64,000 bases of DNA, from positions 144,154 to 208,153 of the forward strand of contig CAXMMR010000029.1 in assembly GCA_963692975.2 (NCBI GenBank), read 5' to 3'. The notes under the pieces were generated by a model. That model saw only the letters and a list, made by a program, of their open reading frames with translations. It had not been told where the DNA came from and ran no database searches. How positions within the stretch are numbered: the stretch's first letter is position 1; every line of letters starts with the position of its first letter. Below are positions 46,472 through 54,673 of this stretch, in pieces. Position numbers and translations under genes: made by a program. The DNA is from CAXMMR01 sp963692975 (GTDB taxonomy: Bacteria > Pseudomonadota > Alphaproteobacteria > Acetobacterales > Acetobacteraceae).

Positions 46472-46688
46472 AGGCCCCCGAGGGGAGAAGCGTCCCGCCG
46501 ACCTGATCGGCGCCGCGGTAAAGGTCATGCGGATCGCGACCGGCGAGGAACAGGATGAGCGGGAGGCAGCGTCGAGCGCGGCGGCCCAGCTCGGGAAGTT
46601 GGGCGGAGCCGCCCGCGCTCGGAACCTAACGGCGGAGCAGCGGGCGGAAATTGCTAAGAAGGCGGCGGCGGGGCGATGGAAGAAGTGA
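46464..46688 (+). CDS. Passenger gene 2: 74-residue basic protein with LTAEQRAEIAKKAA motif
   Basis: AAGGAGG at 46451-46457 fixes ATG 46464. The C-terminal motif KLGGAARARNLTAEQRAEIA followed by KKAAAGRWKK recurs at the N-terminus of the P63C protein in the same element (RAKALAPERRSEIAKVAADK then RW). Related motifs are common in small proteins near mobile DNA; nucleic-acid binding is plausible. Convergent with the P63C gene, 3' ends overlapping by 35 bp. Confidence 0.68.
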   Translation: MPKGPRGEKRPADLIGAAVKVMRIATGEEQDEREAASSAAAQLGKLGGAARARNLTAEQRAEIAKKAAAGRWKK

Positions 46689-47661
46689 CAAGATCAAGCT
46701 CTCGCTGGTCGCCGAATCTCTGTTTTACACGAGCTTCGTAGTCTTCCTTGGTAGCTGCCGACTCAGCCATTTCAAGAACGCGTCCAAGGTGCATACGCAG
46801 GGCGCGAGCGCCGATTTCGTTCAAGAACTGGAAGAGTTTCTTCTTTCGGTCGCCATCGCCGGCCTTAAGCGCCCGCAGAAGCGTCAGAATTTGTCCGCTA
46901 CTTTGAGCCAGCGGGTGGTATACATGGCTCACGGTCAAGTGCCTGAACAACCAAGGCTTTCCACGCTCTGGAACTGGAATATTATAGAGTCTATGCCATT
47001 CAAGGTATAGCTCGTTCGGGAACTCTGACTCATATTTCTTCGCCTCTTCAAGAACATATAACTTGAAGGCTTGAATTACTTCGTCGCGTGTAGGGCTGTA
47101 ACCTGCAAGTGAATAAACTAGATTGGTGATACCGAGCTTGGCAGATGCTGCGTCGATGACGTGCGCTTGCTGAACCATACGCTTGTATCGGTCGGATTTA
47201 AGTTTGCCGTCTCGGCTGGCCTCAATAATAGCTCTACAGAGATCAATCAGAATTGCGGCGTCGTAGCCGTACGCAAGCCTAGCGACCGACGATTCCGCGG
47301 CCGCCTCCGATGTCTGAAAAGAAAGGGGATTTTCGAGTTTATCCCGTAAATCGCGGCCTATGTAACCGGTCATTGTCTGGCTGGCGGCGAACACCCCTAG
47401 GCGCGAGCCGCGCCTGCTAAAGCCGATCGCTTCGCCCATGCCCCGCTGGCTAATCACAGCGGTGCGTTTCGGGTCATTAAGCACGTAGCACGCGACGTCG
47501 ATGCCGAATTCCTTCTCGAAATTTCCAGCTTCGATAGCGGTATAGGTCCTTTGTGAAGCCCACCGTTTATCCGCGGCGACTTTCGCGATTTCAGATCGAC
47601 GCTCTGGAGCAAGGGCCTTCGCTCTAGCCTCTCCCGCTGCCACCTTCTTGGTATCTTTCAT
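46654..47661 (-). CDS. Passenger gene 3: P63C-domain protein
   Basis: 335 residues from ATG 47661. N-terminal motif shared with the 74-residue passenger protein, a central part (VLNDPKRTAVISQRGMGEAI, GYDAAILIDLCRAIIEA) and a C-terminal P63C-type region (KKYESEFPNELYLEWHRLY, RHLTVSHVYHPLA). P63C proteins occur on phages and mobile elements and are functionally uncharacterised. Markedly lower GC than the chromosome. Divergent from the transposase across an operator-like palindrome. Confidence 0.8.
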   Translation of the reverse strand: MKDTKKVAAGEARAKALAPERRSEIAKVAADKRWASQRTYTAIEAGNFEKEFGIDVACYVLNDPKRTAVISQRGMGEAIGFSRRGSRLGVFAASQTMTGYIGRDLRDKLENPLSFQTSEAAAESSVARLAYGYDAAILIDLCRAIIEASRDGKLKSDRYKRMVQQAHVIDAASAKLGITNLVYSLAGYSPTRDEVIQAFKLYVLEEAKKYESEFPNELYLEWHRLYNIPVPERGKPWLFRHLTVSHVYHPLAQSSGQILTLLRALKAGDGDRKKKLFQFLNEIGARALRMHLGRVLEMAESAATKEDYEARVKQRFGDQRELDLVTSSIAPPPPS

Positions 47662-47686
47662 ATGCAAGCATCTTAATCCATTTGTG

Positions 47687-47725
47687 TGCTTGCACTATCG
47701 CCCTTTGGCGACGATGGTGCAAGCA
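47687..47725. promoter_or_regulatory. Operator-like imperfect palindrome between P63C gene and transposase
   Basis: TGCTTGCAC-TATCGCC ... GGCGACGATG-GTGCAAGCA. The core half-site TGCAAGCA/TGCTTGCA recurs at 47663-47670 and about 47743-47750, giving four spaced half-sites in 90 bp. Confidence 0.6.
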
Positions 47726-47758
47726 TGAGTTAAGACGTAGGATGCTTGCAGATGGTCC

Positions 47759-47787
47759 TTGACGCTAAGCATAAAGTTCACTACAAA
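47759..47787 (+). promoter_or_regulatory. Putative transposase promoter
   Basis: TTGACG, a 17-bp spacer and TACAAA, followed at once by AAAGGG and the ATG at 47793. Five of six -35 bases fit; the leader would be very short. Confidence 0.55.
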
Positions 47788-47792
47788 GGGAC

Positions 47793-48680
47793 ATGAGCAA
47801 CAAGCTTCCCCTCGCCAAGCGCGTCCAGATCCTCTCGATGCTCTGCGAGGGAAGCTCCATGCGGTCGATCAGCCGGGTGGTGGACGTGTCAATCAACACC
47901 GTCTCAGCCCTGCTGGTGGACGCGGGTAAGGCCTGTGCTGCCCATCATGACGCGACGGTTGTCGGCGTTAAGGCCAAGCGCATCCAGGCCGACGAGATCT
48001 GGTCGTTCTGCTACGCCAAGCAGAAGAACGTCGCGACCGCCAAGGCCGCCCCGGAGAGGACGCTGGCGACGTCTGGACCTGGACCGCCCTGGACGCCGAC
48101 AGCAAGCTCATCGGTCCTACCGATCGGCGGCCGTGACGCGGGCTACGCGAACGAGTTCATGCAGGACGTAGCGGCTCGGCTCGCCAACCGCGTGCAGCTC
48201 ACCACGGACGGCCACAAGGCTGGACGCCGTAGAGGGTGCGTTCGGCGCCGACATCCTACGCCATGCTGCAAGCACTACGGCGACGTGGCTGGCGCTGGCC
48301 GCTACAGCCCCGGTATCTGCACTGGGGCCACCCAGGCGCGCATAGAGGGTCGCCCCGAGAAGGCCCACGTCAGCACCAGCTATGCCGAGCGTCAGAACCT
48401 CACCATGCGGATGTCAATGCGCCGGTTCACCCGGTTGACGAACGCATTCTCTAAGAAGGCCGAGAATCACGCCCACATGGTCGCCCTCTACACCTGCTGG
48501 TATAACTTCATCCGCCAGCACAAGACCCTGCGGGTTGCTCCGGCGATGGCCGCCGGCTTGTCGGACAAGCTCTGGGGCATGGAGAACGTGGTGGCGCTGA
48601 TCGACGCGCGGGCTGAGGCGCCGAAGGCTCGCGGCGCCTACAAGCCCCGCGTCCCGAAAACGGCATCTATTTCAAACTGA
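47793..48680 (+). pseudogene. IS1-family transposase, damaged by compensating frameshifts
   Basis: A 295-codon frame is open, with the helix-turn-helix start (RVQILSMLCEGSSMRSISRV) and DDE elements QADEIWSF, LTTDGH and YAERQNLTMRM. Two internal stretches only make sense in other frames: 48059-48112 reads DAGDVWTWTALDADSKLI, and 48220-48275 reads LDAVEGAFGADI and then YAMLQAL in two successive frames. After each the original frame resumes. Several small indels therefore cancel out. Either decay or sequence error. The stop codon lies inside the right inverted repeat. Confidence 0.82.
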
Positions 48681-48689
48681 GACACTACC
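48669..48689 (-). repeat. Right terminal inverted repeat of the IS1-type element
   Basis: ATTTCAAACTGAGACACTACC; contains the transposase stop codon. Confidence 0.93.
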
Positions 48690-48697
48690 CGTAATTC
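48690..48697 (+). repeat. Target-site duplication, right copy
   Basis: CGTAATTC, identical to 46072-46079. Confidence 0.9.
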
Positions 48698-48758
48698 GTG
48701 CCACACGCCGCGGACGATGCTACAGGTTTAAGTAGGCTGCCGCTTCGCGCCGACAGGA

Positions 48759-48851
48759 TTGGGGGTCTGGGGCCTCAGGCCCCAGCGGCCGGGTTCCCAT
48801 CGCACAGGTGCGATGGGCGCCCGTCCAGAGGCAGAGCCTCTGGCCTTCCTT
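48759..48851 (+). repeat. Family B repeat, copy B8 (expanded)
   Basis: Plus copy with an extra CCCATCGCACAGGTGCGATGGG hairpin between the usual two. Lies in the 395-bp gap before the ABC exporter; the rest of that gap (48852-49084) shows nothing I can name. Confidence 0.8.
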
Positions 48852-49084
48852 CGGCAATGCGAAAAAGCTTGCGCGGCACTCCGCGGCCTCGCTAGACAAG
48901 CATGTCGCCACTCTGAAACCAGGGAGAGAGCTTCATGCGCACCATGACATACGCGCTCTTTCCCAGCGCTGGCCCGACGTCGATCACGCGTCAAGGTTAG
49001 CCTCCGCCGCCGTCCTGCGGCGTCTGGTTCCAGCTTCCTGATCAGAGGACGAACGCTCGCCACCGGCGGCGTTTCGAACGTGCG

Positions 49085-50869
49085 ATGGCCAAGACTCTCA
49101 CCAAGCGGTCGCTCCGCGACGTATTTCGCTTCCTGTTCGCGCATTGGCGTCGCCAGCCCGGCCTCGTGCTGGCGACGCTCGCCTGCGCCACCGGCGCCAC
49201 CCTGCTCGACGTGGCGATGCCGATCTATGCCGGCCGCCTGATCGACACCGTCGCCAACGAGGCGGGCCTGCCGCATGCCGCCGCCGGCCATCGCGCGGCG
49301 ATGCTGCTTTCCGCCATTGCCGGGCTGGGCGTCGGCTTGGTGCTGCTGCGCGGCCTGGTGATCCTCGGCATCATCCGCATCACCCTGCGGATGATGCATG
49401 ACGTGACCGTCGAGGCGTTCTGGCGGGTGCAGCGGTTCTCCACCAGCTGGCATGCCTCCACGTTCGCCGGCTCGACGGTGCGGCAGGTGACGCGCGGCAC
49501 TTCTGCGCTCGACCTGCTGAACGACACGGTGATCTTCGCCATGGTGCCCGCGCTGGTGGCCTTGCTCGGCGCCTCGGCGCTGCTCGGCTCGCGCTGGCCG
49601 CTGATGGGCGTCGTCGTGCTGAGCGGTGCTGCGGTCTACGTCACGCTGGCGGTCGGCATGACCGCCTGGGTGTCGCTCGCCGCCCGGCTGTCGAACCTGT
49701 GGGACACCCGGCTGACCGGCGCGATCTCAGACGCGATCACCTGCAATGCAGTGGTGAAATCCTTCGGCGCCGAGGTCAGCGAGGATGATCGCCTGGGCCG
49801 CGTCGTCACCAAGTGGCAGCGCCGCACCCGGCGGACCTGGCGCCACGACACGCTCAACTTCACCCTGCAGAACGTCGCGCTGCTCGGCTTGCGGCTCGCC
49901 ATCATCGGCGCCGGCGTCTGGCTGTGGTGGGTCGGACGGGCGAGCCCGGGCGACGTCGCCGCGGTGCTGGCGATGTTCTTCGTCATCCAGGGCTACCTGC
50001 AGAGCATCGGCCAGCACGTGCGAAACCTGCAGCGCTCGGTCAACGACATGGACGAGCTGGTGCAGATGAGCCGCGAGCCGCTCGGCATTCAGGACGCGCC
50101 GGATGCGGCGCCGCTGGTGGTGGAGAGCGGCCGCATCGTCTTCGACGCCGTGCGCTTCACCCATTCCGAGACAGCCGTCCCGCTGTTCGACGGCCTCGAC
50201 CTGGTGGTCGCCGCCGGCGAGCGCGTCGGACTGGTCGGTCACTCCGGCTCCGGCAAGAGCACGTTCGTGAAGCTCCTCCAGCGGCTGCACGACGTTGATG
50301 GCGGGCGCATCCTGATCGATGGCCAGGACATCGCCACCGTCGCCCAGCGCTCGCTGCGGGCGCAGGTGGCGCTAGTGCCGCAGGAGCCGGTGCTGTTCCA
50401 TCGCTCGCTGGCGGAGAACATCGGCTATGCCCGTCCCGGCGCGACGATGGCCGAAATCCGCCGCGTCGCCGCGCTGGCCAATGCCGCCGGCTTCATCGAG
50501 GCGCTGCCGAACGGCTACCGCACGCTGGTCGGCGAGCGCGGCGTCAAGCTCTCCGGCGGCGAGCGCCAGCGGGTGGCGATCGCCCGGGCGTTGCTCGCCG
50601 ACGCGCCGATCCTGGTGTTCGACGAGGCGACCGCGGCGCTCGACAGCGAAAGCGAGGCGGAGATCCAGCAGGCGATGGACCGCCTGATGGCAGGCCGCAC
50701 CGCGCTGGTGATCGCGCACCGGCTGAGCACGGTGCGTAGCCTCGACCGCATCATCGTCTTCGACCATGGCCGCATCGTCGAGGCCGGCACCCATGCCTGG
50801 CTGATCGCGCAGACGCACGGCACCTATCGGCGGCTGTTCGAGCTGCAATCTCTCGGGCTTGCGGCATGA
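49085..50869 (+). CDS. ABC transporter, fused permease-ATPase (half-exporter)
   Basis: 594 residues: six-helix membrane domain (1-320), then an ATPase domain with GHSGSGKST (Walker A), VPQEPVLF (Q-loop), LSGGERQR (signature), ILVFDEAT (Walker B, catalytic Glu present) and VIAHRLSTV (H-loop). Exporter type, works as a dimer. Substrate unknown; lipid A, peptide or heavy-metal relatives share this architecture. The stop overlaps a downstream ATG (ATGA). Confidence 0.92.
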   Translation: MAKTLTKRSLRDVFRFLFAHWRRQPGLVLATLACATGATLLDVAMPIYAGRLIDTVANEAGLPHAAAGHRAAMLLSAIAGLGVGLVLLRGLVILGIIRITLRMMHDVTVEAFWRVQRFSTSWHASTFAGSTVRQVTRGTSALDLLNDTVIFAMVPALVALLGASALLGSRWPLMGVVVLSGAAVYVTLAVGMTAWVSLAARLSNLWDTRLTGAISDAITCNAVVKSFGAEVSEDDRLGRVVTKWQRRTRRTWRHDTLNFTLQNVALLGLRLAIIGAGVWLWWVGRASPGDVAAVLAMFFVIQGYLQSIGQHVRNLQRSVNDMDELVQMSREPLGIQDAPDAAPLVVESGRIVFDAVRFTHSETAVPLFDGLDLVVAAGERVGLVGHSGSGKSTFVKLLQRLHDVDGGRILIDGQDIATVAQRSLRAQVALVPQEPVLFHRSLAENIGYARPGATMAEIRRVAALANAAGFIEALPNGYRTLVGERGVKLSGGERQRVAIARALLADAPILVFDEATAALDSESEAEIQQAMDRLMAGRTALVIAHRLSTVRSLDRIIVFDHGRIVEAGTHAWLIAQTHGTYRRLFELQSLGLAA

Positions 50870-50916
50870 GCGTGCCGGCCTTCGCGCCGCGCCCGCGCGG
50901 TGGCACAGTGCCGGTC

Positions 50917-51306
50917 ATGCATCGCCGTCTCGTCATCGCCGCCGCCCTGCTCTTCTGCCTGCCTGCGAACGGGTCGGCCTTGGCGGACGACCTGGACAAT
51001 GCGCAGCCGCAGCTCGACACGTTGAAGGCGGCGGTCAACGTGCTGCACTCCAACAAGGCGGCGGTGACGAGCCTCGCCTGCGCCGACCAGCTGGAGCAGT
51101 GGAAGACCACGATGGAGGCCATCCACTACGACACGGTCCATCACGACTCCGACCTGCCGGTCGCGCGCGACGTCCTGGCGATGAACTATACCGACGGCGC
51201 ACGCCTCTGCGGCCAGGATGCGGCGCGGTTCTGCATCGCCTCGCCCAAGGCGGATGGTTGCCACGACTTTGCGCTCGCCGTCGCACCGCCCGCGCCGGCG
51301 CCATGA
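50917..51306 (+). CDS. Small exported Cys-containing protein
   Basis: 129 residues from ATG 50917, giving a clean signal peptide (MHRRLVIAAALLFCLPANGS, then ALA). The ATG at 50866, overlapping the ABC stop, would add 17 residues and is possible. The mature part has Cys in SLACADQLE, RLCGQDAARFC and DGCHDF, suited to two disulfides. No family recognised; probably in an operon with the ABC exporter. Confidence 0.65.
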   Translation: MHRRLVIAAALLFCLPANGSALADDLDNAQPQLDTLKAAVNVLHSNKAAVTSLACADQLEQWKTTMEAIHYDTVHHDSDLPVARDVLAMNYTDGARLCGQDAARFCIASPKADGCHDFALAVAPPAPAP

Positions 51307-51403
51307 CGATTGCTGGGTGCAAGTGTTGCGTCCGTGTTGCAGTGCAGTCATAGAAGCGGCGAGCGGGATTGACGCGCACCGGATGAGGAGCTGCTGAACG
51401 ACG

Positions 51404-52153
51404 ATGAGCGTGTCGACACTCCCCTCAGGCGGCCCGCATCACGGCTGGGAGCCGAACGAGATCGGCATGACGCGCGCGACCGCCGCGTCCGTTCTGATCG
51501 TCGTGCTGATCCTGGCCGCCATGCTGACCTTCGTGGGTGAGCAGACGCCGCCCCCGCCGCCGCCTCCGATGCAGGTCAAGATGGTGACGCTGCCGCCGCC
51601 GACGCCGCTGCAGGCCGTGCCGCCGCCGCCGGTGCCGCCGCCGCCGGTGCCCGAGGTGCAGCCGCCGCCGCCGCCACCACTTGCCTTCAAGGTGCCCGAC
51701 TACGCGCCGCCGAGCCATATCGCCGCGCCAAAGCCGCCGCCGGTCAAGCCGAAGCACATCAGCCGCACCGCGCCGCCCGTCGAGACGCCGCCGCCGGAGG
51801 TCACCTCGACGGCGCCGCCGGTTCCGCATCCGCCGCCGGCAGCGCCGGTGCAGGATAATTCCGGCATCGGTCCATACCGGGCAGGTCTGCATAACGCCAT
51901 TCAGAGCCATGTCGAGATCAGCGCGCAGCTGCAGGCGATCAACGCCAGCGGCACGGCGGTGATCCAGGCGGTCGTACAGCCAAGCGGCGTAGTGACGTCC
52001 GCGACGGTGCTGCGCTCGAGCGGCAACGGCCTGATCGACAAGGCGGCGCTCGCCGCCGTCCGGGCGACGGTCTATCCGTTCCGCGGCCACATGCCGACAA
52101 CTCCGATCACAATCACCGTGCCGATCGAGATCTCCGCCGACAGCAGCGGCTAG
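51404..52153 (+). CDS. TonB family energy transducer (second copy)
   Basis: 249 residues: cytoplasmic start, one membrane helix (ASVLIVVLILAAMLTFV), long Pro-rich spacer with poly-Pro runs, and a C-terminal TonB domain (VIQAVVQPSGVVTSATVLRS, AVRATVYPFRG). Unlike the copy at 5.8 kb there is no receptor gene beside it, so this may be the general TonB. No exbB/exbD in the window. Tail-to-tail overlap with fdhD by 4 bp. Confidence 0.9.
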   Translation: MSVSTLPSGGPHHGWEPNEIGMTRATAASVLIVVLILAAMLTFVGEQTPPPPPPPMQVKMVTLPPPTPLQAVPPPPVPPPPVPEVQPPPPPPLAFKVPDYAPPSHIAAPKPPPVKPKHISRTAPPVETPPPEVTSTAPPVPHPPPAAPVQDNSGIGPYRAGLHNAIQSHVEISAQLQAINASGTAVIQAVVQPSGVVTSATVLRSSGNGLIDKAALAAVRATVYPFRGHMPTTPITITVPIEISADSSG

Positions 52154-52971
52154 GCGGGTGCCGGTGCGCCGCGGACCCGCCGCGCGCCGGTGAACACCTC
52201 GTAGCCGTCTGGCCGGGCGATGCCGATCAGGGTCATCCCCGCGCGTTCGGCTACCCGCACCGCGAGCGCGGTTGGCGCCGACACCGCGACCAGCACTGGC
52301 GCGCCCATTCGAGCCGCCTTCTGCACCAGCTCCACCGACAAGCGGCTGGTCATGACCAGAATGCCCTGCTCGGCCGGCACCGCTTGCCGGACGAGCGCGC
52401 CGGCCAGCTTGTCCAGCGCGTTGTGTCGGCCGACATCCTCGCGCACCGCGACCAGCCCGGCCTCCGGGGTCCAAAAACCAGCCGCGTGAACTGCCCGGGT
52501 GACGTGGTTGAGGTGTTGCGCTGGCGCCAGGGAGGCTGCGGCCTCGCTGATCTGGGTCAAGGCGAAGCCCGGGCCTTCAAGCACGATGCTCGGCGGGCGC
52601 ACCGCATCCGACAGGCTCTCCAGCCCGCACAGGCCGCATCCGGTTGGGCCAGCGATCCGCCGACGCCGCTTCTCCAGCTGGCCCATCCTGGCCTCGTCGA
52701 TCCACATCCGCAGCTCGAGCCCGGCATCCTCGCCCGGCGGCGCCACGATTTCGAACGCCTGCAGCTGATCGACCCGGTCGACGATGCCCTCGTTGAGGCT
52801 GAAGCCGAGCGCCAGGTCGGCTAGGTCGTCGGGGGTCGCCATCATCACCGCGTGTGAGAGGCGATTGTAGCTGAACGCCACCGCGCATTCCTCAGCGACG
52901 ATGCGGTCGCCCTGCGTGAGCTCGCCGGCGCGGACCGCCAGGCGCGGCAGGCGGCTTGAGGGTTCGGTCAA
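52150..52971 (-). CDS. fdhD: Formate dehydrogenase accessory sulfurtransferase FdhD
   Basis: About 273 residues. Conserved Cys pair in TGCGLCG, EDVGRHNALDK and MTSRLSVELVQKA. Passes sulfur to the molybdenum cofactor of formate dehydrogenase. The start is uncertain: TTG 52971 is the first clear start after the cysH stop; longer frames would overlap cysH. No formate dehydrogenase genes are nearby. Confidence 0.9.
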   Translation of the reverse strand: MTEPSSRLPRLAVRAGELTQGDRIVAEECAVAFSYNRLSHAVMMATPDDLADLALGFSLNEGIVDRVDQLQAFEIVAPPGEDAGLELRMWIDEARMGQLEKRRRRIAGPTGCGLCGLESLSDAVRPPSIVLEGPGFALTQISEAAASLAPAQHLNHVTRAVHAAGFWTPEAGLVAVREDVGRHNALDKLAGALVRQAVPAEQGILVMTSRLSVELVQKAARMGAPVLVAVSAPTALAVRVAERAGMTLIGIARPDGYEVFTGARRVRGAPAPA

Positions 52972-53047
52972 CGGCGTTGAAGCAAGCAAGGCTCGGCGCT
53001 GCCCAGACCCGCCAAGGGCCCGAGGCCCTTGGATCCCGATCGGCGCG

Positions 53048-53743
53048 TTAGGATGGAAGGTGGATGCCGCATTCCAGCTTGCCGGTGCCGGCCCAGCGGC
53101 CACTGCGCGGATCTTCGCCAGCCGCGACGGCACGGGTGCAGGTGGCGCAGCCAATAGACGGATAGCCGGCATCGGCCAGCGGATGCCGCGGCAGGTCGCG
53201 GCGACGCATCTCGGCTTCGATCCGCTCGCCGGTCCAGTCCGCCAGCGGGTTGATCTTCACCTTGCCGGCGGCGGCCTCAAGAAACGGCAGCGTCGCGCGG
53301 GTCGAGGATTGGTGCCGCTTGCGCCCGGTCACCCAGGCCTCGAACGGACGCAACGCGCGATCAAGCGGCGTCACCTTGCGCAGGGCGCAGCACGCGTCGG
53401 GATCATACTGCCACAACTCGCCGGACGGATCGGCCTCGCGCAGCTCGGCATCGAGCGCCGCCACGTCGCGCACATCCGTCAGGCCCAGCGCGGCCGCGAG
53501 GCGGTGACGATAAGCCAGCGTCTCGGCGAAGTGCTGCCGCGTCTCGATGAACAGGACAGGAGTGGCGGGGTCGATATCCGCGACCAGCGACAGCAGCACA
53601 GCAGACTCGGCGCCGAAGGACGAGACGATCGCCAGCCTGCCGGCGAAGAGCTCACAGATGGCCTGACGCAACACCGCCAGGCCGTCGAGCGGAGCGTCTG
53701 GCAGCGGCGAGCCGAGACGATCGGCGATTACATTACTAAGCAC
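53048..53743 (-). CDS. cysH: Phosphoadenylyl/adenylyl-sulfate reductase
   Basis: 231 residues. SSFGAESAVLL, ETRQHFAETL and the C-terminal catalytic KLECGIH. The paired cysteines DACCALRK plus GCATCTR match the [4Fe-4S] ligand pattern of APS-type reductases, so APS rather than PAPS is the likely substrate. GTG start at 53743. Assimilatory sulfate reduction. Confidence 0.93.
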   Translation of the reverse strand: MLSNVIADRLGSPLPDAPLDGLAVLRQAICELFAGRLAIVSSFGAESAVLLSLVADIDPATPVLFIETRQHFAETLAYRHRLAAALGLTDVRDVAALDAELREADPSGELWQYDPDACCALRKVTPLDRALRPFEAWVTGRKRHQSSTRATLPFLEAAAGKVKINPLADWTGERIEAEMRRRDLPRHPLADAGYPSIGCATCTRAVAAGEDPRSGRWAGTGKLECGIHLPS

Positions 53744-53886
53744 GAGTGTTCATCCGCGATGCGGCCCTGTTAAAGCGCCATTAGGCGCCTTCAGGAAAGC
53801 TATTTAGCGTAAAGGACGGCCGCGCAGCGTGAATAGGCCCATGCGCGCCTCACATGGCTCTGCCTGGCGCCTTCGTGGAGGATGCG

Positions 53887-53962
53887 TGGTGAGCCCGGTG
53901 GGGCTCGAACCCACGACCCCATGATTAAAAGTCACGTGCTCTACCGACTGAGCTACAGGCTC
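53887..53962 (-). tRNA. tRNA-Lys (anticodon TTT)
   Basis: Cloverleaf with acceptor GAGCCTG/CGGGCTC, T-arm GTGGGTTCGAGCCCCAC, anticodon loop CTTTTAA, and encoded CCA end. 76 bases. Confidence 0.97.
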
Positions 53963-54002
53963 GCACCCCACGCCCGAGCCCAGCAGGGCTCAGGCAGCGC
54001 CA

Positions 54003-54560
54003 TCACTGAGCGTTGGACGCCAGGCTCATATGTATGATGCGATCAGGATCTTGCACCGTCCCGCCACCGCCGCTGCCGCGCTTGATCGCGTCGACATACT
54101 GCATGCCGGAGACGACCTGGCCCCAGATCGTGTACTGGCCATCGAGCGAGGGCGCCGGCGCGAACATGATGAAGAACTGCGAGTTTGCGCTGTTCGGGTC
54201 CGAGGTGCGGGCGGCGCCGACGGTGCCGCGCAGAAAATGCACGCTGTCGGTAAACTCCGCCGGCAGGTCGGGCAGCTTGGAGCCGCCGGTGCCGGTGCCG
54301 GTCGGGTCGCCGCCCTGCGCCATGAAGCCCTCGATCACGCGGTGAAACGGCGTGCCGTCATAGAAATGCTCGGCCATCAACTCTTTGACCCGCGCGACGT
54401 GTTTGGGGGCGAGGTCCGGCCGCAGGCGGATCACCACCCGGCCGCCCTTGAGGTCGAGATAGGCGGTGTTGGCGGGGTCGGTGGGGGCTTGCGCCTCGGC
54501 GGTGGCCGACATCAAGGTTCCAATCGTCACGAGTGTTGCAAGCAAGGTCCGGCGCAGCAT
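54003..54560 (-). CDS. Periplasmic cyclophilin-type peptidyl-prolyl isomerase
   Basis: 185 residues with a signal peptide (LLATLVTIGTLMSATAEA). Cyclophilin core: FYDGTPFHRVIEGFMAQGGD (catalytic Arg), GTVGAARTSDPNSANSQFFI, GQYTIWGQVVSGM. Folding catalyst for exported proteins. ATG 54560 with AAAGGA upstream. Next to tRNA-Lys. Confidence 0.94.
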   Translation of the reverse strand: MLRRTLLATLVTIGTLMSATAEAQAPTDPANTAYLDLKGGRVVIRLRPDLAPKHVARVKELMAEHFYDGTPFHRVIEGFMAQGGDPTGTGTGGSKLPDLPAEFTDSVHFLRGTVGAARTSDPNSANSQFFIMFAPAPSLDGQYTIWGQVVSGMQYVDAIKRGSGGGGTVQDPDRIIHMSLASNAQ

Positions 54561-54673
54561 GTCCCGTCCTTTGTGGTCGCGCACCGCGAAGCCGCGGGCC
54601 GGCGCCCTTTCGCCATGCAAACGCCGCCCGGTCAAGCGCCTCCTGCATCACGAAAGAGCCCCCGGGGCCGGCG

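Larger units (their letters stand above)
46080..48689. mobile_element. IS1-type insertion element carrying passenger genes (2610 bp)
   Basis: Bounded by 21-bp perfect inverted repeats (GGTAGTGTCTCAGTTTGAAAT at 46080-46100; complement at 48669-48689) and 8-bp direct duplications. It encodes an IS1-family-like transposase (47793-48680, frame-damaged) plus three genes not needed for transposition: a 98-residue protein, a 74-residue protein and a P63C-domain protein. Ordinary IS1 is about 770 bp, so roughly 1.7 kb is cargo. GC is lower than in the flanking genes. The intact duplications indicate a fairly recent insertion. Confidence 0.93.
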
